A stretch of DNA of 64,000 bases, from assembly GCF_002157835.1 (NCBI RefSeq), contig NZ_CP020809.1, positions 3,410,001 through 3,474,000 of the forward strand. Reading direction: 5' to 3'. The notes under the pieces are model-generated. The model searched no databases and was not told the origin of the DNA. It saw only the letters and a program-made list of their open reading frames with translations. A program made the translations under genes and the position numbers. The DNA comes from Mycobacterium dioxanotrophicus (GTDB lineage: Bacteria; Actinomycetota; Actinomycetes; Mycobacteriales; Mycobacteriaceae). Shown in pieces: positions 42,689-51,756 of the stretch; the stretch's first letter is position 1; each line of letters starts with the position of its first letter.

Positions 42689-43972
42689 TCAGATCAGGGC
42701 CAGCTGTTTGGCCGCGGCGGTCAGTTCGTCACGGAATTTGGGATCTGCGATGGAGATCAATGCTGTTGCGCGCTCGCGGAGGGTCTTGCCTCGCATCTCG
42801 GCGACACCGTATTCGGTCACGATCTTGTCGACGGTGTTCTTGGAGGTGGTCACGACAGAACCGGGGGACAGGGTGGGACGGATCTTCGATATGGAGCCGT
42901 CGCGCGTCGTCGACTGCAGGACGATGAAGCCCTGGCCGCCTTCGGAATACATTGCACCCCGGGCGAAGTCGTACTGGCCGCCGCTTGAGGAGAAGTACCG
43001 GCCGCCGACGGTCTCCGATGCGCATTGGCCGAAGAAATCGACCTCGGTGGTTGCGTTGATGGAAACGAAATTCGGTTCTTGCGCAATGACTCTGGGGTTG
43101 TTCACCCAGTCGACAGGGGCAAAGTCCACAGCGGAGTTCTCATGCAGGAAGTCGTAGAGCCGCTGGGAGCCCAGTGCCAGCGTCGTCACGATTTTCCCGC
43201 GTCGGTAGTGCTTGTGCGTACCCGTGACCACACCGGACTCGACCAGATCGATGACACCGTCAGACAGCAATTCGGTATGCACCCCAAGGTCTTTGTGGTC
43301 CTTGAGCATCGCCAGCAGGGCGTTGGGCATCCCACCGATTCCCGCCTGCAGAGTCGCACGGTCGGGGATGCGCTCGGCCACCATCGCCGCAATAGCCCGG
43401 TCCTTGTCGGTCGGCACGACGGTGTGGGCTTCGACCAGGGGATAGTCGACCTCGGTCCAGCCCGCGATCTGGCTGACATGAACCTGGTTGCCCCCGAACG
43501 TCCGCGGCATCTGCCGGTTGGCCTCGAGGAAGAAGGGCACTCGCCCGATGAGAGAAGCCGTGTAGTCACAGTTCGTTCCGAGCGAGAAGTACCCGTGCCG
43601 GTTCGGCGGCGAGGCCGCGGCGATCACCAACGAGCAATTGGTGGACCGCCGAATCAGGTCGGGCACTTCGCTGAAATGATTGGGCACCAGATCGCATTTG
43701 CCCTCGGCATACGCCTTGCGCGTCGCAGGCGCCAGGAAGTACGACACGTGCCGAAGGTGATCACCGAACTCCCCGTTGATGTACCGGCGCTCCCGCAACG
43801 CGTGCATCTGATGGATTCGGACACCGTCGAGCTGGTCTGCGTGTTCCTCCAGCGTGTCGACGAGCGTGACGGCTTCCCCGTTCGCGTTCGGCATCACAAT
43901 GTCGGCGCCAGGCTTGATGTGCTCCAGAACGGCTTCCGGCGGTACCGCTTTGGGGAGAACAGATGAGGTCAT
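42689..43972 (-). CDS. 4-Hydroxybutyrate-type CoA transferase/acetyl-CoA hydrolase
   Basis: A 427-aa CoA transferase of the Cat1/Cat2 family. Recognisable parts are the GIGGMPNALL loop, LSDGVIDLVESGVVTG and FGQCASETVGGRYFSSSGGQ, where the catalytic Glu forms the CoA thioester. Relatives use acetyl-CoA to activate 4-hydroxybutyrate, succinate or propionate. Downstream of phaE, phaC and the phasin-like gene, a role in making hydroxyacyl-CoA for polymerisation is likely. Of the activities in the family, 4-hydroxybutyrate fits the neighbouring dehydrogenases best, but this is inference. Confidence 0.9.
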   Translation of the reverse strand: MTSSVLPKAVPPEAVLEHIKPGADIVMPNANGEAVTLVDTLEEHADQLDGVRIHQMHALRERRYINGEFGDHLRHVSYFLAPATRKAYAEGKCDLVPNHFSEVPDLIRRSTNCSLVIAAASPPNRHGYFSLGTNCDYTASLIGRVPFFLEANRQMPRTFGGNQVHVSQIAGWTEVDYPLVEAHTVVPTDKDRAIAAMVAERIPDRATLQAGIGGMPNALLAMLKDHKDLGVHTELLSDGVIDLVESGVVTGTHKHYRRGKIVTTLALGSQRLYDFLHENSAVDFAPVDWVNNPRVIAQEPNFVSINATTEVDFFGQCASETVGGRYFSSSGGQYDFARGAMYSEGGQGFIVLQSTTRDGSISKIRPTLSPGSVVTTSKNTVDKIVTEYGVAEMRGKTLRERATALISIADPKFRDELTAAAKQLALI

Positions 43973-43983
43973 GGCGTCGGTCC

Positions 43984-44271
43984 CTATTTGAGCGCCTCGC
44001 GCGTCGCCTTGATGTAGGCGGCACTGAGGTCCTGGATGAACTGTGCGTGCGCGGTCGCCAAGGCCGACAGCCAGTCCAGCTGGGTGCCGCCGGCCGATTT
44101 CTTCGAGAAGTCGACCATGCTCTTCAAGGTGGCCTCGTAGGCGTCGAGGGACGCACGGCCCGCGGTCTTCGAGGTTTCGATCAGACGCTCATTCATTTCG
44201 CGAATTCGGGAAATGGTTTCGTCGATGCTCGCGTTGTCGAATTGAGGCGATTTGAATGCACCGAAATCCAT
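43984..44271 (-). CDS. Phasin-like protein
   Basis: A 95-aa protein, entirely helical and amphipathic in appearance: IDETISRIREMNERLIETSK, LDAYEATLKSMVDFSKKS and LATAHAQFIQDLSAAYIKAT. This matches the phasin/PHA-granule-protein pattern, and it sits between phaC and the CoA transferase. Phasins coat polyhydroxyalkanoate granules and limit coalescence. It is shorter than most phasins. Confidence 0.82.
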   Translation of the reverse strand: MDFGAFKSPQFDNASIDETISRIREMNERLIETSKTAGRASLDAYEATLKSMVDFSKKSAGGTQLDWLSALATAHAQFIQDLSAAYIKATREALK

Positions 44272-44316
44272 GGTGGTTTTCTCCTTTTATTGATGGCGGG
44301 CCAGGTGTAGAAATGG

Positions 44317-45420
44317 TCACACGTCGCGCTTGGACAGCCAATCGACGATGCCCTCGCCGACGATTCCCTGAGATTTGGTGGATACGAACAATCCGATGTG
44401 GCCGCCCGGCAGTCCCAACTCGGTGTAATCGTCGGTGCCCAGCTTTCCGCTGAGGGCCCGCGACGTCGCCGGCGGAATGATGTGGTCGGCCAGTGCGTAA
44501 ATGTTGAGTACCGGCATGGTGACAGCTCGCAGGTCGACGTCGCGACCGCCCAGCTGCCAGGAATTATTGATCAGCCGGTTCTCCTGGTAGAGATCTTGCA
44601 GCCATTCTTTGGCAGCCTGGCCGGCATGATCGGGCCGGTCCGAGAGCCACTTTTCCATGCGGAGGAAGTTGAGGAATTTCTTCTCGTCGTCGATCACGTC
44701 GGGCATGTCGAGATTGTATTTCGTGGCTGACCTCACGGGCGTCAGCATTGCGAAAAGCGCCCCCATGAATTCGCCGGGCAGCACACCCCAAACTTCGATC
44801 ATCTTGTCGATGTCTTCTTTCGACAGATTACGGGTCCAGAGGTTGATGAACCCTTTTCCCGGGTCATCCTCCTGTTCGTCGGCATGAAAATCGAGCGGCG
44901 TGATCGCCATGATCAGATTCTGGACTTTGTCAGGTTCGAGCGCGGCGTACGCGAGCGTGAACACGCCGCCCTCGCAGATGCCGAGCAGGTTGACCTTGTC
45001 CGCCCCGGTTGTCTCACACATCGCAGCGACGCACTCGTCGATATACCCGGAGACGTAGTCGTCGATACCGACCCATCGGTCGGCCCGTGACGCGTTGCCC
45101 CAATCCACCACCCATAGATCGATTCCCAGATTGAGGAGGTTGCGCACCAGGGAGCGGTCCTCTTGGAGGTCGGTCATCGTGTAGCGGCCGATGAGGCTGT
45201 ACACGACAAGCACCGGGGTGCTGACCGTGCGCTCGCTCAGGGGACGATATCGATACAGCGTCACCTTGTCGGTCCGCAGGATTTCATCCTTTGGCGTCGT
45301 GGCGATCTCGACGTCGTCGTCGCGGATGGTGCGCAGCTTCTCCACGCCGGCGGCGACTTTGGTGTTGAGCGCGGCCACCTCGCGCGCCAGCTCGGTCGCG
45401 TTGGGGATCGGCAACGACAT
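44317..45420 (-). CDS. phaC: Class III PHA synthase subunit PhaC
   Basis: A 367-aa catalytic subunit polymerising hydroxyacyl-CoA. The lipase-like box has Cys149 in LLGICEGGVFTLAY; the catalytic Asp is 312 (ALADHIIPP) and the general-base His 341 (GGHIGLF). Length and spacing match class III PhaC (about 355 aa), which needs PhaE, rather than class I/II enzymes (about 560-600 aa). phaE lies 18 bp upstream on the same strand and the phasin-like gene downstream. Confidence 0.95.
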   Translation of the reverse strand: MSLPIPNATELAREVAALNTKVAAGVEKLRTIRDDDVEIATTPKDEILRTDKVTLYRYRPLSERTVSTPVLVVYSLIGRYTMTDLQEDRSLVRNLLNLGIDLWVVDWGNASRADRWVGIDDYVSGYIDECVAAMCETTGADKVNLLGICEGGVFTLAYAALEPDKVQNLIMAITPLDFHADEQEDDPGKGFINLWTRNLSKEDIDKMIEVWGVLPGEFMGALFAMLTPVRSATKYNLDMPDVIDDEKKFLNFLRMEKWLSDRPDHAGQAAKEWLQDLYQENRLINNSWQLGGRDVDLRAVTMPVLNIYALADHIIPPATSRALSGKLGTDDYTELGLPGGHIGLFVSTKSQGIVGEGIVDWLSKRDV

Positions 45421-45438
45421 TGGCTCAGTCCTCCGGTG

Positions 45439-46242
45439 CTAGTCGGATGCTGCAGGTGACGGTGATGTCCGCGTGGGTGACGAGCGCTTCTCGAGGGCAC
45501 GGATCCGTTGCTTGAGTTGATGCACGGTTTGATGGATCTCGTCGATCTCCGATCGGGTCGGTAGGCCGATCGGGCCCGTGAGCGCCTCGAGGAACTCGCG
45601 TTGCACCAGCATGAAATCGAGTCCATCGCGCATGAGCTGACGCTGCGCGGCCAGGAAACCCTCCGAGCGTTGGGTTTCCAGCAGGACATCGTTGGAGATG
45701 TCCAGCCAGGTTTTGAGCGCCGCACGGCCGGTCGGCACTTCTTCACCGGTGCGGCGGCGTTCCGAAAGATACGCGGCGAAGCGCGTATTGGCTTCCGCCC
45801 AGGCTCCCGCGAGCACGCTTTCGTACGTGCGCGACGACGCCTGGACCGACAGCCACTTCTCCATCACCTGGGCCGTCAGCCGCTCAGATGTCCCGACGTC
45901 GGCGAATCGTGGGCCTTCCGCCATGCGCCGCAACATGTCGGTCACCGCGCCACCGCTGGCCATCGAGAGCGAGATGGCCTCGGGCGACATACCGCCGAAC
46001 GTGCCCATGGTCGGCGCGCTGGAACCCGCAGCGCTCCAGGACGAGTCGCCCAAGGCCAGCCATGAGCGCCACAACTCGGTGAGTGCGGCCGCTCCGGCGT
46101 CGTCATCGGTCTTCGGTGTTCCGGCGAGCGCTGCGTTCAGGTGCCGTTGACCGTCAAGCCAGGCTTGCTGGGCTCGAGCGGTCTGCGCTTCGTACATCTC
46201 GCGCCACCGCGTCGTCATCTCGTCCCACGGTTTGGCGGTCAC
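45439..46242 (-). CDS. phaE: Class III PHA synthase subunit PhaE
   Basis: A 267-aa protein, mainly helical, of the PhaE family. The conserved C-terminal part is ERRRTGEEVPTGRAALKTWL, AAQRQLMRDGLDFMLVQREF and GLPTRSEIDEIHQTVHQLKQ, ending in a short coiled coil and a Ser/Pro tail. PhaE has no catalytic residues and is required for PhaC activity. Its ATG overlaps the alcohol dehydrogenase stop by 4 nt. Confidence 0.92.
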   Translation of the reverse strand: MTAKPWDEMTTRWREMYEAQTARAQQAWLDGQRHLNAALAGTPKTDDDAGAAALTELWRSWLALGDSSWSAAGSSAPTMGTFGGMSPEAISLSMASGGAVTDMLRRMAEGPRFADVGTSERLTAQVMEKWLSVQASSRTYESVLAGAWAEANTRFAAYLSERRRTGEEVPTGRAALKTWLDISNDVLLETQRSEGFLAAQRQLMRDGLDFMLVQREFLEALTGPIGLPTRSEIDEIHQTVHQLKQRIRALEKRSSPTRTSPSPAASD

Positions 46243-47381
46243 AGCGTGATGACCTGCCGGATTGCCTGCCCGTCGTGGAGCCGGTCGAATCCATCGTTGA
46301 TGTCGTCGAGGTCGAGGGTCCCGGTGAGCAGGCGATCGACCGGGAGTCTGCCTCGTTGATACAGCGTGATGTAGCGCGGTATGTCGCGGGTGGGGACGGC
46401 GGTGCCGATGTAGCTGCCTCTGAGGCAGCGTTCTTCGGCGACCAGGGTGACCGGTGCCAGCGGCATGGTCGCGTTCGGCGCCGGCAGGCCTGCGGTCACC
46501 GTGGTTCCGCCCCTACGGGTGATCTGGTACCCGAGATCGAGCGCCCGGGTGGAACCGGTGAAGTCGAACGCGAATTCGACGCCTCCGCCGGTGGCCGCAC
46601 GAACCTTCGTCGCGGCGTCGGGGTCTGCGGCGTTGACGGTGTCGGTGGCACCGAGCTCCGCGGCGAATGCCAGCTTGTCGTCGGAGAGGTCGATCGCCAC
46701 GATCGTGCGAGCGCCGGCAACGACGGCACCGAGCAGCGCCGCCAAACCGACGCCGCCGAGCCCGATCACGGCACACGACGCACCGGCAGGCATGTGCGCG
46801 GTGTTGATCACCGCGCCGACGCCGGTGAGTACGGCACAGCCGAACAGCGCCGCCTCCACCAGCGGCAGTTCGGGATCGACCTTGACCAGGGAGCGGCGCG
46901 ACACCGTCGCGTACTCGGCGAAACCGGATACGCCGAGGTGATGATTGACCGGCGTCCCGTCCAGGCGCTGCAGCCGACGGGCTCCGGAGAGCAAGGTTCC
47001 CGCACCGTTGGCCGCCGCGCCCGGCTCGCACAGCGCCGGCCGGCCCTCGGTACAGGGTTCGCAATGACCGCACGACGGGACGAAGACGAAAACGACGTGG
47101 TCGCCGGGCTTGAGATCGTCTCCGCCGGCCCCGCCGGCAGTAGGGCCGACCTCTTCCACGATGCCGGCGGCTTCGTGTCCCAATGCCATCGGCATCGGCC
47201 GTGGCCGGTTTCCGTTGATGACAGACAGATCTGAGTGACACAGCCCGGCGGCTTTGATGCGCACGAGCACCTCACCGGGGCCGGGCGCCTGCAGCTCAAG
47301 GGTTTCGACCGTCAACGGCTTCGATGACGCGTACGGCGCGCTGGCACCCATGGCATCGAGGACAGCTGCTCTGATCTCCAT
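46239..47381 (-). CDS. Zinc-dependent alcohol dehydrogenase
   Basis: A 380-aa class III-like medium-chain dehydrogenase. Catalytic zinc ligands are in AAGLCHSDLS and ALGHEAAGIVEEVG; the structural zinc cysteines are in CGHCEPCTEGRPALC; the NAD(P) motif is VIGLGGVGLAALLG. ATG at 47381 was chosen; the longer frame is a shadow. Its stop overlaps the phaE start. In a PHA gene cluster it may interconvert a semialdehyde and a hydroxyacid, for example succinate semialdehyde and 4-hydroxybutyrate, or act on a diol. Confidence 0.9.
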   Translation of the reverse strand: MEIRAAVLDAMGASAPYASSKPLTVETLELQAPGPGEVLVRIKAAGLCHSDLSVINGNRPRPMPMALGHEAAGIVEEVGPTAGGAGGDDLKPGDHVVFVFVPSCGHCEPCTEGRPALCEPGAAANGAGTLLSGARRLQRLDGTPVNHHLGVSGFAEYATVSRRSLVKVDPELPLVEAALFGCAVLTGVGAVINTAHMPAGASCAVIGLGGVGLAALLGAVVAGARTIVAIDLSDDKLAFAAELGATDTVNAADPDAATKVRAATGGGVEFAFDFTGSTRALDLGYQITRRGGTTVTAGLPAPNATMPLAPVTLVAEERCLRGSYIGTAVPTRDIPRYITLYQRGRLPVDRLLTGTLDLDDINDGFDRLHDGQAIRQVITL

Positions 47382-47425
47382 GACTTGCGTTACCTTCCTG
47401 AAGCTTTGCCGGCGGGGCGGGTTCG

Positions 47426-48898
47426 CTAGGAGCTTTCGGCAGCGCCCGATGCCGGGGCCGCCAGGTGCTCGTCGCGGAAGACCGGAGTGTCTCGGTGCCA
47501 CAGCGGAGGGAAGCGGTTCAGCACGACGAATGCGAGCCCACCGACCACGAATCCGATGACGTACGAAAGGTCGCCCCACTCAGGGTGTTTGGCGGCGATG
47601 GGGCCGGTGAAGAACGCCAACTGCCAGAACGGCATGGACGCGGCGACACCGATGAGCCATGCGACGAAGCCCCACTCGAGAATCCGGCGTGAGTCGTAGA
47701 GTTCGGCGATCTTGGACCGGTCGTGACGGTGGTTGAGGACGTAGTCCAGCAGCAGCAGGGCGCCGAACGGGGCGATCATGTAGGAGCCCATGAACAGGAA
47801 GGTCTTGAACTTGCTCTCGAATCCTTCGTCGGCCCACAGGCTGATGGCGTAGGCGACCACGCAGATGAAAACGACTCCGGTGGTGCGGCTGACCGGTATC
47901 CGCAAGGTCTGGATGGAGATGGCACCGCCGTAGACGTTGAGAAAGTTCTGCGAGAAGGACGACAACAGCACGGTCAGCAGTGCGATCGCGGCGAAGGGGC
48001 CCGCGGTGAGGCGGTGCAGTGCCTCGATCGGGCTCTCGCCCGCGGCGGCGAAGTTCCCAAGGATGGCGCCGGTGATACCCAGCCAGGACAGTGAGAGGAA
48101 GTTGCCTGCGAAGGTCCAGAATCCGCTGGCACGGTTGACGTGATCCTCATCCGGGAGATAGCGCGAGTAGTCCGAGGCGAACGGCCACCAGGCGATGAGG
48201 AAGGACAGGAAGAATCCGCAGAAGGTGATCCAACCGCCGACGCCGCCGACCCATCCCTTGGCGCTCGGGTTGGAGGGGAAGGCGCCGGTCCATCCGCGCG
48301 ACAGCGACACGACGGTGATCAGCACGAACCCGGCGCACAACACCACGGTGAGGATGCGTTCGAGGAAATGGATCATGTTGTACCCGTAGACAGCAACCGT
48401 GAGCTGCAGGCTGACCAGCACCAGGGCGGTGAGCCAGAACGGGATGAACGGCATCAGGGCGTGTGCTGCCTGCGCACCGAGGATGACGGTGACAGCGGCC
48501 CACCCGATGCCCGCGAAGACGTTGACGTAGGCGACCGGGACGAAGTTGCCGAAGAACCCCAGCGGCCCACGTGCTTGGATCTGTTGGGGGACACCGAGTC
48601 TGCCGCCCATCCGGGACATGATGCCCATGACGAGCGCCCCGAGGAACGAGCCCGCGAGGATCGCGGTGACCGCCGAGACCAGCGACAGTCCCATCCCCAC
48701 TGCGGCGAACCCGAGCACCATGATCGGGAAGTTCATACCCGCGGCGAACCAGATGAAGAACTGGGATACGGCCTTGCCGTGCCGCTCGGAATCGGGTATC
48801 GCGTCGGTGCTGTAGGGCTCGACAGCGGCGATCTTGTTCCGATAGTGGAGATCGGCTGTCACCTCACCGGTGGATGCGAGCGAAACGTCTTCACTCAT
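47426..48898 (-). CDS. NCS1-family permease (purine/pyrimidine/hydantoin type)
   Basis: A 490-aa transporter with about twelve membrane helices. Marks include HGKAVSQFFIWFAAGMNFPI near the N-terminus (helix 1), GVPQQIQARGPLGFFGN and WWPFASDYSRYLP. The family imports nucleobases, allantoin, hydantoins, thiamine precursors or pyridoxine-like compounds. It precedes the alcohol dehydrogenase by 44 bp on the same strand and the LLM gene lies upstream of it. Presence in a catabolic cluster with a flavin monooxygenase suggests import of a heterocyclic nitrogen compound. Confidence 0.9.
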   Translation of the reverse strand: MSEDVSLASTGEVTADLHYRNKIAAVEPYSTDAIPDSERHGKAVSQFFIWFAAGMNFPIMVLGFAAVGMGLSLVSAVTAILAGSFLGALVMGIMSRMGGRLGVPQQIQARGPLGFFGNFVPVAYVNVFAGIGWAAVTVILGAQAAHALMPFIPFWLTALVLVSLQLTVAVYGYNMIHFLERILTVVLCAGFVLITVVSLSRGWTGAFPSNPSAKGWVGGVGGWITFCGFFLSFLIAWWPFASDYSRYLPDEDHVNRASGFWTFAGNFLSLSWLGITGAILGNFAAAGESPIEALHRLTAGPFAAIALLTVLLSSFSQNFLNVYGGAISIQTLRIPVSRTTGVVFICVVAYAISLWADEGFESKFKTFLFMGSYMIAPFGALLLLDYVLNHRHDRSKIAELYDSRRILEWGFVAWLIGVAASMPFWQLAFFTGPIAAKHPEWGDLSYVIGFVVGGLAFVVLNRFPPLWHRDTPVFRDEHLAAPASGAAESS

Positions 48899-49017
48899 TG
48901 GTCTGCCTTTCGGTCCTGCTTCTCACGGTCGGTCGATGGGTAGGGGGAGCCGACCGACTGCCACGACGGTGGCGCGAGTCAGCGAAGATGCGTTATGAAC
49001 TTGCAGTACAACGCATG

Positions 49018-50061
49018 TCAGGTGAAGGCGGGAACCACTTCCTTGATGAAGAGTTCGAGGGACTTGCGCTTCTCTTCGTGCGGCATGCTGTTGTCGATCC
49101 AGAAGCTGAACTCGTCGACCCCGAGTTCGGAGTAGAAGCGCAGCCGCTCGATGACCTCTTCGGGCGTACCGATCATCGCGGTGCGGTGCAGCGACTCGAG
49201 CTCGAATTCGGGGCGCTGGGCGAACTTCTCCTCGGGGCTCGGTTCGAGGAAGCCGTTGACGGGCGTGGTCTTGTTCCCGAACCAGGCGTCGAACGTGCGG
49301 TAGAACTTGGAGATCGCCGCGGCTGCCGGGCGCCAGCCGTCGGGGTCGTCGGCGGAATGAACATGGGTGTGGCGCAACACCATCAGTTCGGGGCGCGGAA
49401 CTTCGGGGTGGTTGCCGACGGCGGTGTCGAACTTGCGTTTGAGGTCGACGACTTCCTCATCGCCCTTCATGAGCGGGGTGACCATCACATTGCAGCCGTT
49501 CGCCACGGCGAAGTCATGGGAATCGGGATCGCGCGCGGCGATCCACATCGGCGGGGTCGGCTGCTGCAGCGGCTTAGGGACGCTGGTCGAGGTGGGGAAC
49601 TGCCAGATCTCGCCGTCGTGGGCGTAGTCACCCTGCCAGAGCTTGCGTACCGCAGGCACCAGTTCCCGCAGGTACTTACCGCCGTCGGAGGCGGGCAGGC
49701 CGGGCAGCATGCGGTCGAACTCGAACTGATAGGCGCCCCGGGCCAGTCCGACCTCCATGCGGCCGTTGCTGATCACGTCGAGCAGCGAGCATTCGCCGGC
49801 GACCCGGATCGGGTTCCAGAACGGGGCGATGATGGTGCCGGCCCCCAGGCGGATCGTGCTGGTCTGACCGGCGAGGTAAGCCAGCAACGGCATCGGGCTG
49901 GGCGAGATCGTGTACTCCATGGCGTGGTGTTCCCCGATCCACACCGTGCCGAATCCGCCTGCCTCGGCCATCAGGGACAGCTCGGCGAGATTCTCGAAGA
50001 GTTGCCGGTGGCTGACCGACTCGTCCCATCGTTCCATGTGGACGAACAAGGAGAATCTCAT
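49018..50061 (-). CDS. Luciferase-like (LLM) flavin-dependent monooxygenase
   Basis: A 347-aa TIM-barrel monooxygenase of the bacterial luciferase class. Marks are WIGEHHAMEYTISPSP, IRLGAGTIIAPFWNPIRVA, SNGRMEVGLARGAYQFEF and the C-terminal GTPEEVIERLRFYSELGVDEF. Such enzymes use reduced flavin from a partner reductase; one is encoded at 54432. The start ATG overlaps the tautomerase stop by one base (TGATG). Relatives include RutA and pyridine-ring-cleaving oxygenases, which suggests a ring-opening or oxygen-insertion step. Confidence 0.9.
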   Translation of the reverse strand: MRFSLFVHMERWDESVSHRQLFENLAELSLMAEAGGFGTVWIGEHHAMEYTISPSPMPLLAYLAGQTSTIRLGAGTIIAPFWNPIRVAGECSLLDVISNGRMEVGLARGAYQFEFDRMLPGLPASDGGKYLRELVPAVRKLWQGDYAHDGEIWQFPTSTSVPKPLQQPTPPMWIAARDPDSHDFAVANGCNVMVTPLMKGDEEVVDLKRKFDTAVGNHPEVPRPELMVLRHTHVHSADDPDGWRPAAAAISKFYRTFDAWFGNKTTPVNGFLEPSPEEKFAQRPEFELESLHRTAMIGTPEEVIERLRFYSELGVDEFSFWIDNSMPHEEKRKSLELFIKEVVPAFT

Positions 50062-50267
50062 CACGCACTACCTTTCTTGCGGTCCATCTCGGCGATGGTG
50101 GTATCACCTGTGGCCCAATGTGTTCGGGGGACTTCGCGGACGATGACCCGAATGTGCTCGGGTTGGGTGTTCACGGTCCGCAGCACAGCCTCGTGGACTT
50201 CGTGGATCATGGTGCGGATCTGGTCGTCCGACCGACCAGCCGCGAGGGTGACCTCGACGAGTGGCAT
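50061..50267 (-). CDS. 4-Oxalocrotonate tautomerase family protein
   Basis: A 68-aa tautomerase with the catalytic N-terminal Pro after Met (PLVEVTLAAGRS) and the helix/strand pattern IHEVHEAVLRTVN, HIRVIVREVPRTHW. 4-OT enzymes isomerise unsaturated oxo-acids in aromatic catabolism. Located 1 nt from the aldehyde dehydrogenase and overlapping the LLM gene. Confidence 0.9.
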   Translation of the reverse strand: MPLVEVTLAAGRSDDQIRTMIHEVHEAVLRTVNTQPEHIRVIVREVPRTHWATGDTTIAEMDRKKGSA

Positions 50268-50268
50268 G

Positions 50269-51756
50269 TCAGCTCCGCATCACGAACGGGTCGGGCACCG
50301 GGCCCTCGTTGGTGTTGATCCACACGCTCTTGAGGCGGGTGTACTCCTTCATGGTTTCGGTGCCGTGTTCGACGCCGACGCCGCTGCTCTTGAACCCCTG
50401 CCGGGGCGACATCGGTGACATGGCCCGGTAGGTGTTGACCCAGATGGTGCCTGCGTCCAGCCGCGAGGCCATGCGGTGGGCGCGCGCGAGGTTGGTGGTC
50501 CAGACGCCGGCGGCGAGGCCGTACTCCGTGTCGTTGGCCAGCTGCACGACCTCATCTTCGGTGTCGAACGGCATGATTGCCGCGACCGGCCCGAAGATCT
50601 CTTCGCGCACCACCCGCATCTGGTTGTTGACGTCGACCAGAACCGTTGGTTCGTAGAAGAACCCGCCCAGTCCGGCATCGGTGGCGCGCCCGCCGGTGAG
50701 CACCCGGGCCCCTTCGTCACGGCCCAGGTCGACGTAGGACGCCACCTTGTCGCGCTGGTCTTCGAATGCCAGTGGACCGATCTCGGTGTCCTCGTCGAGC
50801 GGGTTGCCCATCCGGATGCTGCTCGCCCGGTCGGCGACCAGTTGCAGCAGTTCGTCGTAGATCGCCCGCTGTGCGAAGACGCGGCTGCCGGCGATGCAGG
50901 TCTGTCCGGCGGCGGCGAAAATCCCTGCCACCACACCCATTGCCGCGTTGGCGACGTTGGCGTCGTCGAAGACGATGTTGGGCGATTTGCCGCCGAGTTC
51001 CAGGGTGGATCCGATGAACCGGCCCGCCGCCGAGGCGGCGATCCGTGACCCGGTCGCGGTGCTGCCTGTGAACGAGATCTTCGCCAGCCCTGGGTGATCC
51101 ACCAACGGCTGGCCGGCCTCGGCGCCGAATCCGGTGACGACGTTGACCGCGCCGGGCGGAAAGCCGGCCTCGATGACCAGTTCGGCCAGTTTCAGTACGG
51201 TGGCCGAGGTGTATTCGGACGGCTTGATCACCACGGTGTTCCCGGCGCACAGCGCGGGCGCGAGCTTGCTGGTGGTCAGTGTCAGCGGCGAGTTCCACGG
51301 CGTGATCGCGCCGACCACGCCGAGCGGCTCACGCATGGTGTAGTTGAGCACCTGCCGGTCCGAGGTGGGGACCACGGCACCGTGGATCTTGTCGGCCAAA
51401 CCCGCGTAGTAGTAGTAATACTCGGGCAGCGTCGCCATCTGGCCGCGCATCTCGCGCAGCAGTTTGCCGTTGTCGAGCGACTCCGAACGGGCCAGTTCCT
51501 CGGCGTTCTCGCCGATGAGATCCGCGAGCCGACGCAGCAGGTGACCACGTTTGGTCTGGCTCAGGTCCCGCCACCGCGGATCGAGGAACGTCTCGGCCGC
51601 TGATTGCACTGCGGCGTCGATGTCGACCGCATCGCCGCGGGCGGCCAGGTACAGAACCTCGCGGGTGGCGGGGTTGGTGCTCGGGAAGTATTCACCGGAG
51701 TTGGGCTCCACCGGTTTTCCGCCGATGAAGTGCTGGAGCTTTCGCGGTTCAGACAC
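50269..51756 (-). CDS. Aldehyde dehydrogenase
   Basis: A 495-aa NAD(P)-dependent ALDH. It has the cofactor helix PWNSPLTLTTSKLAPALCAG, the catalytic Glu in TLELGGKSPNIV and the catalytic Cys in FAAAGQTCIAGSR, followed by EEIFGPVAAIMPF and the C-terminal SGVGVEHG. GTG at 51756 was chosen because GGAGG lies about 7 nt upstream; it overlaps the downstream end of the hydrolase gene by 8 nt. The context suggests a linear semialdehyde as substrate, such as succinate semialdehyde, though the family is too diverse for certainty. Confidence 0.93.
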   Translation of the reverse strand: MSEPRKLQHFIGGKPVEPNSGEYFPSTNPATREVLYLAARGDAVDIDAAVQSAAETFLDPRWRDLSQTKRGHLLRRLADLIGENAEELARSESLDNGKLLREMRGQMATLPEYYYYYAGLADKIHGAVVPTSDRQVLNYTMREPLGVVGAITPWNSPLTLTTSKLAPALCAGNTVVIKPSEYTSATVLKLAELVIEAGFPPGAVNVVTGFGAEAGQPLVDHPGLAKISFTGSTATGSRIAASAAGRFIGSTLELGGKSPNIVFDDANVANAAMGVVAGIFAAAGQTCIAGSRVFAQRAIYDELLQLVADRASSIRMGNPLDEDTEIGPLAFEDQRDKVASYVDLGRDEGARVLTGGRATDAGLGGFFYEPTVLVDVNNQMRVVREEIFGPVAAIMPFDTEDEVVQLANDTEYGLAAGVWTTNLARAHRMASRLDAGTIWVNTYRAMSPMSPRQGFKSSGVGVEHGTETMKEYTRLKSVWINTNEGPVPDPFVMRS